Positions 29,881 through 37,517 of a DNA stretch of 64,000 nucleotides are shown one piece after another. The stretch covers positions 1 through 64,000 of the forward strand of contig NZ_JAUYRI010000033.1 in the NCBI RefSeq assembly GCF_030696885.1, read 5' to 3'. Made by a program: the position numbers and the translations under genes. Position 1 is the first letter of the stretch. Every line of letters starts with the position of its first letter. The DNA comes from Thiobacillus sp. (GTDB lineage: Bacteria > Pseudomonadota > Gammaproteobacteria > Burkholderiales > Thiobacillaceae). The notes beneath the pieces are model-generated. The model saw nothing but the letters and a program-made list of their open reading frames with translations. It did no database searches and was not told the DNA's origin.

Positions 29881-30446
29881 GGCTTCGCTTTTCGCCTTTG
29901 GGCGAGTTACTTTCTTTTGCTTCGCCGCTACTTTTAGGGTCGAACATGCCAAGGCATGTTCTCCAAAGTAACCAAAGAAAAGGCGACCCCACATCGCTGC
30001 CCTGCGGGTACCCGATTTGGCGCGCGCGTGCGGGCGCTCCACCAACTCGCCCTGGCACGGGGCACAAAACGCCCCGTGCTGCGGAGCTCGGACACGGTTC
30101 CGCTTTTTTCCCGCCCGCACACGCCAAATCGGCAGCGCTGAAGGGGAACAACCCCGGGTGCCGCTCACGCGTAATGCCCACGCTTCGCCAAGCACTGGCC
30201 CATGCAAGGGCGCCCCTTGTGTGTCGCCGAGAAGCGCAGCCGGCCGAGGGAAAAAGGGGCTGGGTGTCTGAGCTCCGCAGCAGGGCACGTTGTGTGTGCC
30301 CTGCCAGGGCGAGTTCCAGCCCCGCCTCGGGTGGCGAGCATCGCAGGGGAGCCGAAGGCCGACACACCAGGGGTGGCTTTTTCTTTGGTTACTTTCTTTT
30401 GGCCACGCAAAAGAAAGTGACTCGCCCAAAGGCGAAAAGCGAAGCC
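29881..30446. repeat. 566-bp composite inverted repeat element between mshE and mshG
   Basis: The 647-bp space 29839-30485 contains no convincing gene. Its outer 40-bp arms (29881-29920 and 30407-30446) are inverted copies with one mismatch. Inside them a second pair (AACCAAAGAAAAGGCGACCCC at about 29970-29990, and its inverted relative at 30370-30391) and a third pair (around 30050-30090 and 30265-30315) are also inverted, so the element is two diverged head-to-head copies of one unit. It contains hairpins GAACATGCC-AA-GGCATGTTC (29942-29961) and ACTTTCTTTTG-N6-CAAAAGAAAGT (30391-30418). The latter recurs at 61474-61501. Open frames here are shadows of the repeat. Confidence 0.8.
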
Positions 30447-30485
30447 GTCGCACACCAGAACAACCTGGCGAGGCACCCCTAACCC

Positions 30486-31691
30486 ATGCCCTTCTTCGAC
30501 TACCGCGCCATCGATCAAACCGGCCGCAGCGTCAAAGGCACGCTGTCGGCGGTCAACGACATCGACCTCGAACTGCGGCTGAAGCGCATGGGGCTCGATC
30601 TCATCACGCTGGCCGAGCTGTCGCGGCAATATGCGCCGAGCGGACGCGAGCGCGTGACGCGGCGCGACCTGGTGACCTTCTGCATCCACATGCGCTACAT
30701 CACCCGCGCCGGCATTCCGCTGTTGGAAGGCTTGCGCGACCTGCGCGACAGCATGGAAAAGCCCGGCTTTCGCGATGTGCTGACTGCGCTGCTGGAAGAC
30801 CTGGAAGGCGGCAAGGTGCTGTCGCAGGCGCTGGCCGCGCACCCCGCGGTATTCGGTGCGGTGTTCGTGCACAGCGTGCGGGCGGGCGAGCAGACCGGTC
30901 TGCTGGACGCCGTGTTCGATCGACTGGCCGAATCGCTGAAGTGGCAGGAAGAGGTCGCCTCCAAGGCCAAGCGCCTGATGATTTACCCTGCCATGGTGCT
31001 GACCGTCGTCGGCGCGGCCATCATTTTCCTGCTGGTGTATCTGGTGCCGCAGGTGCTCTCGCTGGTGGAAACCATGGGCGTGGTGCTGCCGCTGCCCACG
31101 CTGATTCTGATGGCGATATCGAACGCGCTGCGTTCGTACTGGCTGGTCTTTCTGCTGCTGATTCTGATTCCGGCCATCGGCCTGCCGCTGTGGGTACAAC
31201 AGAGCGAGGCCGGGCGCGAATGGTGGGATCGCACCCAGTTGCGGCTGCCCATCATCGGGCCGGTCGTGCAGAAGATCGCGCTGTCGCGTTTCACCAGTAC
31301 GCTGGCGATGATGTACCGCTCGGGCGTCACCGTGCTCGATGCGCTGCGCGCGGGTGAAATGGTCGCCGGCAACCGGGTGATCGCCGGCGGCATCCGCCGC
31401 GCGGCGCAGCAAATCGCCGACGGCCGCGGCCTGTCCGAAAGCTTCCAGTCGGTGGCGCTGTTCCCCCCGCTGGTGCTGCGCATGCTGCGCGTGGGCGAAA
31501 CCACCGGCGCACTCGACGAGGCGCTCGACAACGTGACCTATTTCTACAATCGCGAAGTGCTCGATTCGATCGAGAACGGCCTCAGGGTGCTCGAACCCCT
31601 GCTCACCGCCATTCTCGGCCTGCTGCTCGGCGGCATCCTGGTGTCGGTGCTGCTGCCCATTTACGACCTGATCGGGAATCTGCCGCTGTGA
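30486..31691 (+). CDS. mshG: MshG-like inner-membrane assembly protein (GspF/PilC family)
   Basis: A 401-residue integral membrane protein forming the inner-membrane platform of the pilus machine. The GspF fold is repeated twice: a first cytoplasmic domain (residues about 60-170), a membrane helix at about 165-190 (MVLTVVGAAIIFLLVYLVPQVLSL), a second domain (SRFTSTLAMMYRSGVTVLDAL) and C-terminal helices. The ATG has no clear ribosome site and starts 40 bp after the repeat element arm, so its expression may depend on readthrough or on sequence provided by the element. Confidence 0.9.
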   Translation: MPFFDYRAIDQTGRSVKGTLSAVNDIDLELRLKRMGLDLITLAELSRQYAPSGRERVTRRDLVTFCIHMRYITRAGIPLLEGLRDLRDSMEKPGFRDVLTALLEDLEGGKVLSQALAAHPAVFGAVFVHSVRAGEQTGLLDAVFDRLAESLKWQEEVASKAKRLMIYPAMVLTVVGAAIIFLLVYLVPQVLSLVETMGVVLPLPTLILMAISNALRSYWLVFLLLILIPAIGLPLWVQQSEAGREWWDRTQLRLPIIGPVVQKIALSRFTSTLAMMYRSGVTVLDALRAGEMVAGNRVIAGGIRRAAQQIADGRGLSESFQSVALFPPLVLRMLRVGETTGALDEALDNVTYFYNREVLDSIENGLRVLEPLLTAILGLLLGGILVSVLLPIYDLIGNLPL

Positions 31692-33169
31692 TCATGTTCG
31701 ATCACCGCCTCATATTGCTTGCCACACCACGTCAGATTGGCGTGCTCGACTGGCGCCCCGGGCAAATGCACTGGCTGGGCGAATATGCCAACGACACGGC
31801 CGGCTTGGCGGCCTTCCGCCAGCTGGTAGTCCGCCATGCCCAGCTTCCGGTGCTACTGGTGGTCGACACCGTCGACGAGGACTACCGCAGCGAAGTGCTG
31901 CCGCATGTGCAGGGCCGCGCGCGCGCGGAACTGCTGGCGCGCAAGCTCAAGCAGGTGTTCCGCAATGCGCGCTTCACCGGCGCCTGGCGGCAGGCGCGCG
32001 AAACGGCCGGCCGCCGCGACGACCGCTACCTGCTGGCCGCGCTGCCCGATGCCGAATGGCTGACACCCTGGCTCAGCGTGCTGCACCGCGAACAGGTGCC
32101 GCTGGCCGGCATCACGCCGCTGGCCGTGGCCTACCAGCACCTGCTGTCCAGGCTGCGCGCGCAGGAGCCGCACGTGCTGCTCGCCTGCCGCCTCAACAAC
32201 AGCCTGCGGCTGTCCTACTATCAAAACGGCCTGCTGCGCTTTTCGCGTCTGATCGGCAGCGACACGCCGACCCAGTTTCCCGGTAACGCGGCCGACGAAA
32301 TCGCCAAAACGCAGCTCTACCTCACCGGCCAGCGCATCCTGCCGCGCGAAGCGCGCCTGCAGGTGCTGCTGCTCGATCCCAGCGGCCAGCTCGACAGCGC
32401 GCAGGCGCCGCTCAATGCAGACCCCGCGTTTCGGGTCCAGATGATCGACATGGCCAGCCTCGCGCGTGCGCTGCGAATTCCCGATGCCTACCTCGCCGCC
32501 ACCCCGGAAGTTGCGCCGCTGGCCGCGATTGCAGGCGAGTCCTTGTTGCTGAATCTGGCGCCACCCGAACTGCTGCAGCGACACACCGAGTTCCGCTGGC
32601 GGCGCGGCCTGCACTGGGCGGCCGGCCTGATTGCCGCAGCCAGCCTCACGCTGACGGCCAGCTACTGGCTGCATGCGCAGGACCTGCTCAATGAGGCACA
32701 GAAAATCGGGGCCGAAGCGCAACGCGGCGACGCCCGCCATGCCGCCATCGTGAAGAATTTCCCCGCGCTTGCCACCCGCCCCGACCAGCTCGGCCACACC
32801 CTGGCGCTGGCGCAGCAGATCGAGCAGACGCCGTTCGATCTCAACGCGCTGTATGTGCCGCTGGGGCAGGCGCTGTCAGCCCATCCCGAGGTGATGGTCA
32901 AGGTCCTGACGCTGGCACAACTGTCCGACCGCAGCGCGGACATCACGCTCGATGCGCAGCTGGCCGATTTCGACGGCAACTACCGCGCGGCCATGCAGCG
33001 CATCGACGGCTTCGTCGCCACCCTGGCCAGCGCACCCGGCGTGCTGTCGGTCGAGCGCGTGAGCAGCCCGATCAATACCGCATCCACCGCCACGCTGAGC
33101 GGCCGGACCACGGGCAATGCATTGCCCGAGGAAACCCGTTTCAGCGTGAACCTGCAGGTGCGCCCATGA
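31688..33169 (+). CDS. MshI-like protein: PilM-type domain joined to a PilN-type membrane segment
   Basis: A 493-residue protein. The first ~290 residues resemble an actin-like PilM/MshI domain; then comes one membrane helix (GLHWAAGLIAAASLTLTASYWL, about residues 300-321), a coiled region and a periplasmic PilN-like part. It therefore appears to join the functions split between PilM and PilN in type IVa pili. Start GTG 31688 overlaps the mshG stop (GTGA); ATG 31694 is an alternative two codons later. It overlaps the next gene by 4 bp. Confidence 0.78.
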   Translation: MIMFDHRLILLATPRQIGVLDWRPGQMHWLGEYANDTAGLAAFRQLVVRHAQLPVLLVVDTVDEDYRSEVLPHVQGRARAELLARKLKQVFRNARFTGAWRQARETAGRRDDRYLLAALPDAEWLTPWLSVLHREQVPLAGITPLAVAYQHLLSRLRAQEPHVLLACRLNNSLRLSYYQNGLLRFSRLIGSDTPTQFPGNAADEIAKTQLYLTGQRILPREARLQVLLLDPSGQLDSAQAPLNADPAFRVQMIDMASLARALRIPDAYLAATPEVAPLAAIAGESLLLNLAPPELLQRHTEFRWRRGLHWAAGLIAAASLTLTASYWLHAQDLLNEAQKIGAEAQRGDARHAAIVKNFPALATRPDQLGHTLALAQQIEQTPFDLNALYVPLGQALSAHPEVMVKVLTLAQLSDRSADITLDAQLADFDGNYRAAMQRIDGFVATLASAPGVLSVERVSSPINTASTATLSGRTTGNALPEETRFSVNLQVRP

Positions 33170-33768
33170 TGACCCGGCCCCCCTTCGCCTCGCTCAAAAC
33201 CAGCATCGCGTTGCTGCTTGTTGCCGTGACGCTGTCTGCCGTGGGCATCGTCTGGAGCAGCATGCAGCGCACGCAAGCACATGCCGAGCTGCAACGCCAG
33301 CAGGCCGCGCTCGATGCCACGCATGCGCGCCAGGCACAGGGGCAGGCGGAGGCACGCATGATCGAGCAGCACCTGGGCGCCTATCACGCCCTGGTTGCGC
33401 GCGGATTCGTCGGCGAGGAAAACCGCCTTGCCTGGATCGAGGCCGCGCAACTCGCCAATCAGGATGCCCGGCTTTACGGACTCACCTATACGCTGTCGCC
33501 GCGCACCGCTGCGCCGGCGGCGCTGGCCGGCGGCCTGCCCTTGAAGCAGACCCGCATGGTGATCAAGATGCCGCTGCTGGTGGAGACCGACCTGCCGCGC
33601 TATCTCGATGCCCTGCGCGCCCGTTCGGCCGGCCTGTTCCGCGTCGATCACTGCCGCCTGACCCGCAGCAGCGATACCGCGCCGCAGCCTGTCAACCGCC
33701 CCGAACTCGACGCCGAATGCGAACTGCTGTGGTATACCGTGATGGCTGATACGCCGGAGGCCAAATGA
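33166..33768 (+). CDS. MshJ/PilO-like membrane protein
   Basis: A 200-residue protein with one N-terminal membrane helix (residues about 10-30, TSIALLLVAVTLSAVGIVW), a coiled-coil segment rich in Gln/Ala (residues 32-70) and a periplasmic domain. This is the PilO/MshJ layout. Overlaps its neighbours on both sides by 4 bp, which supports a coupled alignment subcomplex. Sequence conservation in this family is low, so the call rests mostly on position and topology. Confidence 0.7.
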   Translation: MMTRPPFASLKTSIALLLVAVTLSAVGIVWSSMQRTQAHAELQRQQAALDATHARQAQGQAEARMIEQHLGAYHALVARGFVGEENRLAWIEAAQLANQDARLYGLTYTLSPRTAAPAALAGGLPLKQTRMVIKMPLLVETDLPRYLDALRARSAGLFRVDHCRLTRSSDTAPQPVNRPELDAECELLWYTVMADTPEAK

Positions 33769-34160
33769 GCCCGCGCCCCAATCGTCTCGCTGTGCTGTCC
33801 GTGTGTCTGCTGGCCCTGGCCGGCAGCGGCGTGAGCCTCGCTGCCGATCCCGGGCGCCTGTTCTATACGCCCGCCCAACGCGCGCAACTGGAAGCTGCAC
33901 GCGCCCGCAACGTCACCCGGGTCGAGACCCGCATGCCCGCGTTCAGCGCGCCGCCGGTGCGCTTCGATGGCGTGGTCATCCGCTCGGACGGTCAGGGCAC
34001 CGCCTGGGTCGACGGCCGGCCGCAGACGGGCACAGCCGGGGTGCCCGGCCTGAAGCCCGGCCAGATCCGCGCCGACGAGCGGGTTTACGAACCCTACCAG
34101 GTGCTGCGCCCCGCTCCCGCCCCGCCCGCGGCGCCCGCCGTCAAGGAGCCCAACCCATGA
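33765..34160 (+). CDS. MshK/PilP-like periplasmic protein
   Basis: A 131-residue exported protein with a signal sequence (LAVLSVCLLALAGSGVSLAA, residues 8-27) and a short beta-rich domain (FDGVVIRSDGQGTAWVDGR), ending in a Pro/Ala tail. Size, signal and position (after the PilO-like gene) match MshK, the small partner that links the inner-membrane complex to the secretin. Overlaps the next gene by 4 bp (ATGA). No strong family motif is seen. Confidence 0.65.
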   Translation: MSPRPNRLAVLSVCLLALAGSGVSLAADPGRLFYTPAQRAQLEAARARNVTRVETRMPAFSAPPVRFDGVVIRSDGQGTAWVDGRPQTGTAGVPGLKPGQIRADERVYEPYQVLRPAPAPPAAPAVKEPNP

Positions 34161-34891
34161 AGCGGATACGCGGCTTTTCCCTGATCGAACTGGCCATCGT
34201 GCTGGTCATCGTCACCCTGCTGATCGGCGGGCTGGCCGTTCCCCTGACCGCACAGATCCAGGCGCGGCGGATCGCCGAGACCCGTGCGGACATGAATGCC
34301 ATTCGAGAAGCGATCATTGGCTATGCCATGCGCCAACCGGCCGGCCAACCCTATTTACCTTGTCCTGACGATGGCACGGGTTTAGCGGAAGGAGACGAAG
34401 GCAGTCGTGATGCCGGGCGTTGTCTGAACACCCGCGGGAAACTACCCTGGCGCACCTTGGGTGTGGACAATGCCGATGCATGGGGAAATCGCTTTACCTA
34501 CGCGGTAACAAGGGATTTCACCAACGACAGGTCGCTAATACTCGTTAATACCGGGTTCGACTCCAATACGCCTGGCGATCTGGAGGTGCATAAAGGCCAA
34601 AACTGTAGCGATGCTGGCATCGCCCATCAAGTTGCAGTGGTCGTCGTGTCGCACGGACCAAATGGTCGAGGCGCGCAAAACAAGGGCGGTGGTACGCCGC
34701 TGGCACCGGCTCAAGTACCCGCCAGCGAACGAGCAAATCTGGTCGTGCCGACAGCCCCATGCACAGAGACGGATTTCGTGAGTCTCACTCCGCTCGATGA
34801 CGATTTCGACGATTTGATCGTATGGTTACATCCCAATACGCTCAAGAATCGGCTATGCCAGAACGGCTGTCCCCTAAATTCGCCACCGTAG
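34157..34891 (+). CDS. Type IV pseudopilin-like prepilin
   Basis: A 244-residue prepilin. The cleavage motif RG-FSLIE (Gly6/Phe7, Glu11) is followed by the hydrophobic N-terminal helix (LAIVLVIVTLLIGGLAVPL). The globular part contains paired cysteines (PCPDDG, CLNT, NCSDAG, APCTETD, LCQNGCP) and NTRGKLPWRTLGV, which resemble MshO/MshP-type minor pilins. From about 34330 onward the base composition drops noticeably below the flanking genes. Its last 50 bp overlap the 3' end of the opposite-strand sensor kinase. Confidence 0.82.
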   Translation: MKRIRGFSLIELAIVLVIVTLLIGGLAVPLTAQIQARRIAETRADMNAIREAIIGYAMRQPAGQPYLPCPDDGTGLAEGDEGSRDAGRCLNTRGKLPWRTLGVDNADAWGNRFTYAVTRDFTNDRSLILVNTGFDSNTPGDLEVHKGQNCSDAGIAHQVAVVVVSHGPNGRGAQNKGGGTPLAPAQVPASERANLVVPTAPCTETDFVSLTPLDDDFDDLIVWLHPNTLKNRLCQNGCPLNSPP

Positions 34892-36602
34892 CCTGCAGCC
34901 AGAACGTCACCCGTCCCGGCTGATTCTCCGGCAGCTCAAGCCGGAACCCGGAGCGCGCCGCCTGGCGCGCGGCCTGATAGAGTCCCACCCCCAGTCCGAA
35001 ATCCGATGCCACCGGGCTCAGGAACAGGTTGCGCGCCACATGCTCGGGCGCCGGCGCGCCGCTGTCGGTAACGGTCAGGCCCAGCAATGGCTGCAATTCC
35101 AGCCGCACTTCAATCGCCACGCCGGGCTCGCTCTGTCGCTTGCGCAGGGCATTGGTCAGCAGGTTGTCGGCGACGCTGTCGAACAAGTCCTGCGGCACCG
35201 GCGTGTCATCGACCGCCTCGGCAAAAAACCGCACGTCATCGTGTTCGTAGCGGGTTTGCAGCGCGCGCCACCACACCTGCGCCGGCATGTAGGCGGCCTC
35301 GGTTTCGGCCGGCTGCTTCAGCTTGTCGACGGTTTGCGACAGGCGTGCCGCCAGTTGCGGCAGCTGGCGGCGAATCAGCGCAAGCAGGCGCTCGCTGTCA
35401 TCCGGGGTGGCGGTCTCGGCCGCGGCGAGCAGGGTTTTCAGCGACTGCAGGATGTTCTTCACGTCGTGGGTCAGGCGTGCGCCGGTGTCATGGATCGCCT
35501 GACTGTAGGCCTGTTCGCGCAGTGTCTGCTCGCGCACCTTGGCGGCATAAAAATACCCCAGGAGCTGCGACAGCAGGCGCACATGCAGTGCCAGCGCCGG
35601 CGTCAGCGGACGGCTCGATTGCCAGGTGACGGTCAGGCCGTGGAAATCGTGGCTGATACCGTGTTCGGCGGGCTCGCCGAAGCGCCCCTCGCCGCGCGCC
35701 GCCTGCCAGTGACCGCCGCGGATCCAGGTCAGCTCGTGCAGGTCGGCCAGCGCATCGCGCACGAAGGATTCGGGATCGCGCTCGCGTTCGGCCCGTGTCG
35801 CCAGCCGCTGCGCCCAACCTTCGAAGGGCAACCCCACCGACAGCAGATAGCGCGAGGTGACCTGGCCCAGCCCGGCAAAACCGGCGCGTGGATTCCACAG
35901 CCACGACAGCGCCAGCAGCAGGGCGGCCATGCCCAGCAGCGTCTGCACCAGCGCCCAGGCATAGCTCACCTGGGCCACCGCCACCACCGCGAACACGCCG
36001 AGCGCCATCACCATGATCAGCAGCGAGAGCATCAGCCCGTAAATGAAATCGAGCGTGGACGACCCGCCCCGCACCCGCGCCGCCGGCAGGAACAGAATGA
36101 TCAGCGGCAGCAGCGCCAGGCCATAGCGCGCCGCGGTCTGCATCGTCGCCGGCAGCAGCGCCGCGCCGCCCAGGCTTTGCGGCAGCACCCAGGCCAGTAG
36201 CAGCGCCAGCAGATAGGCGAGGGCCAGCAGGTAGCCCAGCCGTCGCCCCTCGTGCTGCGAGGCCGCCACCGCGCCCACCAGCCCGGCCAGGATCGCCAGC
36301 CACAAGGCCATCACCCAGGTGCTGTCGACCAGCACCAGCAAGGCCGCCATCGCAAACACCGGCACCGCCAGCCGCGGCTCGATGCGCGTTTCGCTGCGCA
36401 CCAGCGGCTGCCACAGCAGGAACAGGCCGTAATGCGCCAGCAGGAAAGCGCGCGTCACCGTCGCGTCGGCATCGAGCACTACCGCCACATGCAGGGCCAG
36501 CAGCATGAGCGCCAGCCAGCGCTCGGGCGCCACACGGGTGAAGCGCGCGATCAGCGCTGCCATCCCGTCGGGGCGCGCAGCAGTTTCAGCGCGCTCAGAC
36601 AT
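34842..36602 (-). CDS. Membrane sensor histidine kinase of the pilus locus
   Basis: A 586-residue kinase. The N-terminal ~230 residues hold about eight membrane helices; a GAF-like region follows. The dimerisation/phospho-acceptor site is THDVKNILQSL (His in HDVKN), the N box is VADNLLTNAL, and a degenerate G box DSGAPAPEHV and GLGVGLYQ complete the ATPase domain. PilS/PrsK-like. Start chosen is ATG 36602 (MSERAETA); in-frame ATGs at 36614 and 36659 are possible. It is the natural partner of the regulator at 22423 since no other kinase is in the locus, and its gene is divergent from the pilin gene. Confidence 0.85.
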   Translation of the reverse strand: MSERAETAARPDGMAALIARFTRVAPERWLALMLLALHVAVVLDADATVTRAFLLAHYGLFLLWQPLVRSETRIEPRLAVPVFAMAALLVLVDSTWVMALWLAILAGLVGAVAASQHEGRRLGYLLALAYLLALLLAWVLPQSLGGAALLPATMQTAARYGLALLPLIILFLPAARVRGGSSTLDFIYGLMLSLLIMVMALGVFAVVAVAQVSYAWALVQTLLGMAALLLALSWLWNPRAGFAGLGQVTSRYLLSVGLPFEGWAQRLATRAERERDPESFVRDALADLHELTWIRGGHWQAARGEGRFGEPAEHGISHDFHGLTVTWQSSRPLTPALALHVRLLSQLLGYFYAAKVREQTLREQAYSQAIHDTGARLTHDVKNILQSLKTLLAAAETATPDDSERLLALIRRQLPQLAARLSQTVDKLKQPAETEAAYMPAQVWWRALQTRYEHDDVRFFAEAVDDTPVPQDLFDSVADNLLTNALRKRQSEPGVAIEVRLELQPLLGLTVTDSGAPAPEHVARNLFLSPVASDFGLGVGLYQAARQAARSGFRLELPENQPGRVTFWLQATVANLGDSRSGIADS

Positions 36603-36676
36603 GGCGCTGCGCATTCCGGACGTCGACACAAAACGACACGCGGCAGCGACGCACGGCATGGCACCCGCACACAGCG

Positions 36677-36702
36677 AGGGTGTCGTCCGGTCGACTCACC
36701 CT
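36677..36702. promoter_or_regulatory. Candidate upstream activator site for the pilin promoter
   Basis: AGGGTG-N14-CACCCT is an inverted repeat about 110 bp upstream of the -24 element, a usual distance for an NtrC-family enhancer. It is the clearest dyad in the 264-bp kinase-pilin gap besides the ATTGAT-T-ATCAAT palindrome at 36777-36789. No binding consensus is known for this regulator, so the assignment is tentative. Confidence 0.35.
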
Positions 36703-36782
36703 GATGTAATTCCAACAATGGCGTTGCACATTCGTCAGTTCAGCTGGGTTTTTTGCGGACATTTATCTTGTTTGTTATTGAT

Positions 36783-36795
36783 TATCAATGTGTTG
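36783..36795 (+). promoter_or_regulatory. IHF binding site between enhancer and -24/-12 promoter
   Basis: TATCAATGTGTTG is an exact match to the IHF consensus WATCAANNNNTTR. It lies 16 bp upstream of the -24 element, the usual place for DNA bending that brings an enhancer-bound regulator to sigma-54 polymerase. Confidence 0.7.
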
Positions 36796-36810
36796 ACATG
36801 AGACCCATAC

Positions 36811-36826
36811 TGGCACGTATTTTGCA
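36811..36826 (+). promoter_or_regulatory. Sigma-54 (-24/-12) promoter of the pilin gene
   Basis: TGGCACG-TATT-TTGCA matches the sigma-54 consensus at every conserved base, with GG (36812-36813) and GC (36824-36825) the required 10 bp apart. Transcription should start near 36837, about 30 bp before the pilin ATG. The matching sigma factor gene (rpoN) is at 42963 and a sigma-54 activator gene is at 22423. Confidence 0.9.
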
Positions 36827-36866
36827 GGATTGGCAAAACCAAATGACGATAACGGAGCAACTCACC

Positions 36867-37496
36867 ATGTCCCACCCCAATTTTCCGCGGCACCAGTCAG
36901 GCTTCACGCTGATCGAGATCGCCATTGTGCTGGTGATCATCGGCCTGCTGCTTGGCGGCATCCTCAAGGGGCAGGAGCTTATCACCCAAGGCCGCATCCG
37001 CAACGTGTCGAACGACCTGCAGTCGATGACCGCCGCCATCAACCTGTATCAGGGCCGCTATCTGGCGCTGCCCGGCGACGATGCCGGCGCAGCGGCACGC
37101 TGGACCATAACCGCACCTACGCCCAGCACCGGTACCGTAGGCGACGGCGTAATTGCCGGCGCCTACAACACCGCCACTGCCGCCGACGAGTCGCGCCAGT
37201 TCTGGCTGCACCTGCGCCGTGCGGGACTGGTGGGGGGCGCCGTCAACGACAGCAACCCGCCCAATGCCGTGGGCGGCGTTACCGGCGTGCAAACCATCGC
37301 CTTCGGCCTGCCCGGCATCGTGGTCTGCACCAATAACCTGCCGGCCGTGATTGCACAGGCCATCGATACCCAGTTCGACGATGGCAACGCCATCACCGGC
37401 TCAGTGCGTGGCGCCACGGCAATGGTCGCCACAACGCCCACAGTCAACTATGTCGACAACGGCTCCAACTTCTATGTCGTCTGCATGCGCCCCTGA
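36867..37496 (+). CDS. Type IV-like pilin/pseudopilin (major pilin candidate)
   Basis: A 209-residue prepilin. Cleavage motif SG-FTLIE (Gly12/Phe13, Glu17) and hydrophobic helix IAIVLVIIGLLLGGILKGQEL, followed by LITQGRIRNVSNDLQSMTAAI and YQGRYLALPGDD as in MSHA/TFP-like pilins with an extended loop. The ATG has GGAG nine bases upstream. A dedicated sigma-54 promoter and monocistronic position suggest it is the abundant structural subunit (inference). A pair of cysteines near the end (VVCTNN and VVCMRP) may form the D-loop. Confidence 0.85.
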   Translation: MSHPNFPRHQSGFTLIEIAIVLVIIGLLLGGILKGQELITQGRIRNVSNDLQSMTAAINLYQGRYLALPGDDAGAAARWTITAPTPSTGTVGDGVIAGAYNTATAADESRQFWLHLRRAGLVGGAVNDSNPPNAVGGVTGVQTIAFGLPGIVVCTNNLPAVIAQAIDTQFDDGNAITGSVRGATAMVATTPTVNYVDNGSNFYVVCMRP

Positions 37497-37517
37497 CGCA
37501 AGCCCATTGCTGCCGGT

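Noticed and set aside
29860-30480. Several open frames in the mshE-mshG gap with sequences such as KESNQRKSHP
   Set aside because: They are translations of the inverted repeat unit on both strands and recur in the repeat at 61474; no ribosome site or domain.
29821-30480. CRISPR array in the repetitive gap
   Set aside because: Repeats are inverted and nested, not evenly spaced direct repeats with unique spacers; no cas gene is in the window.
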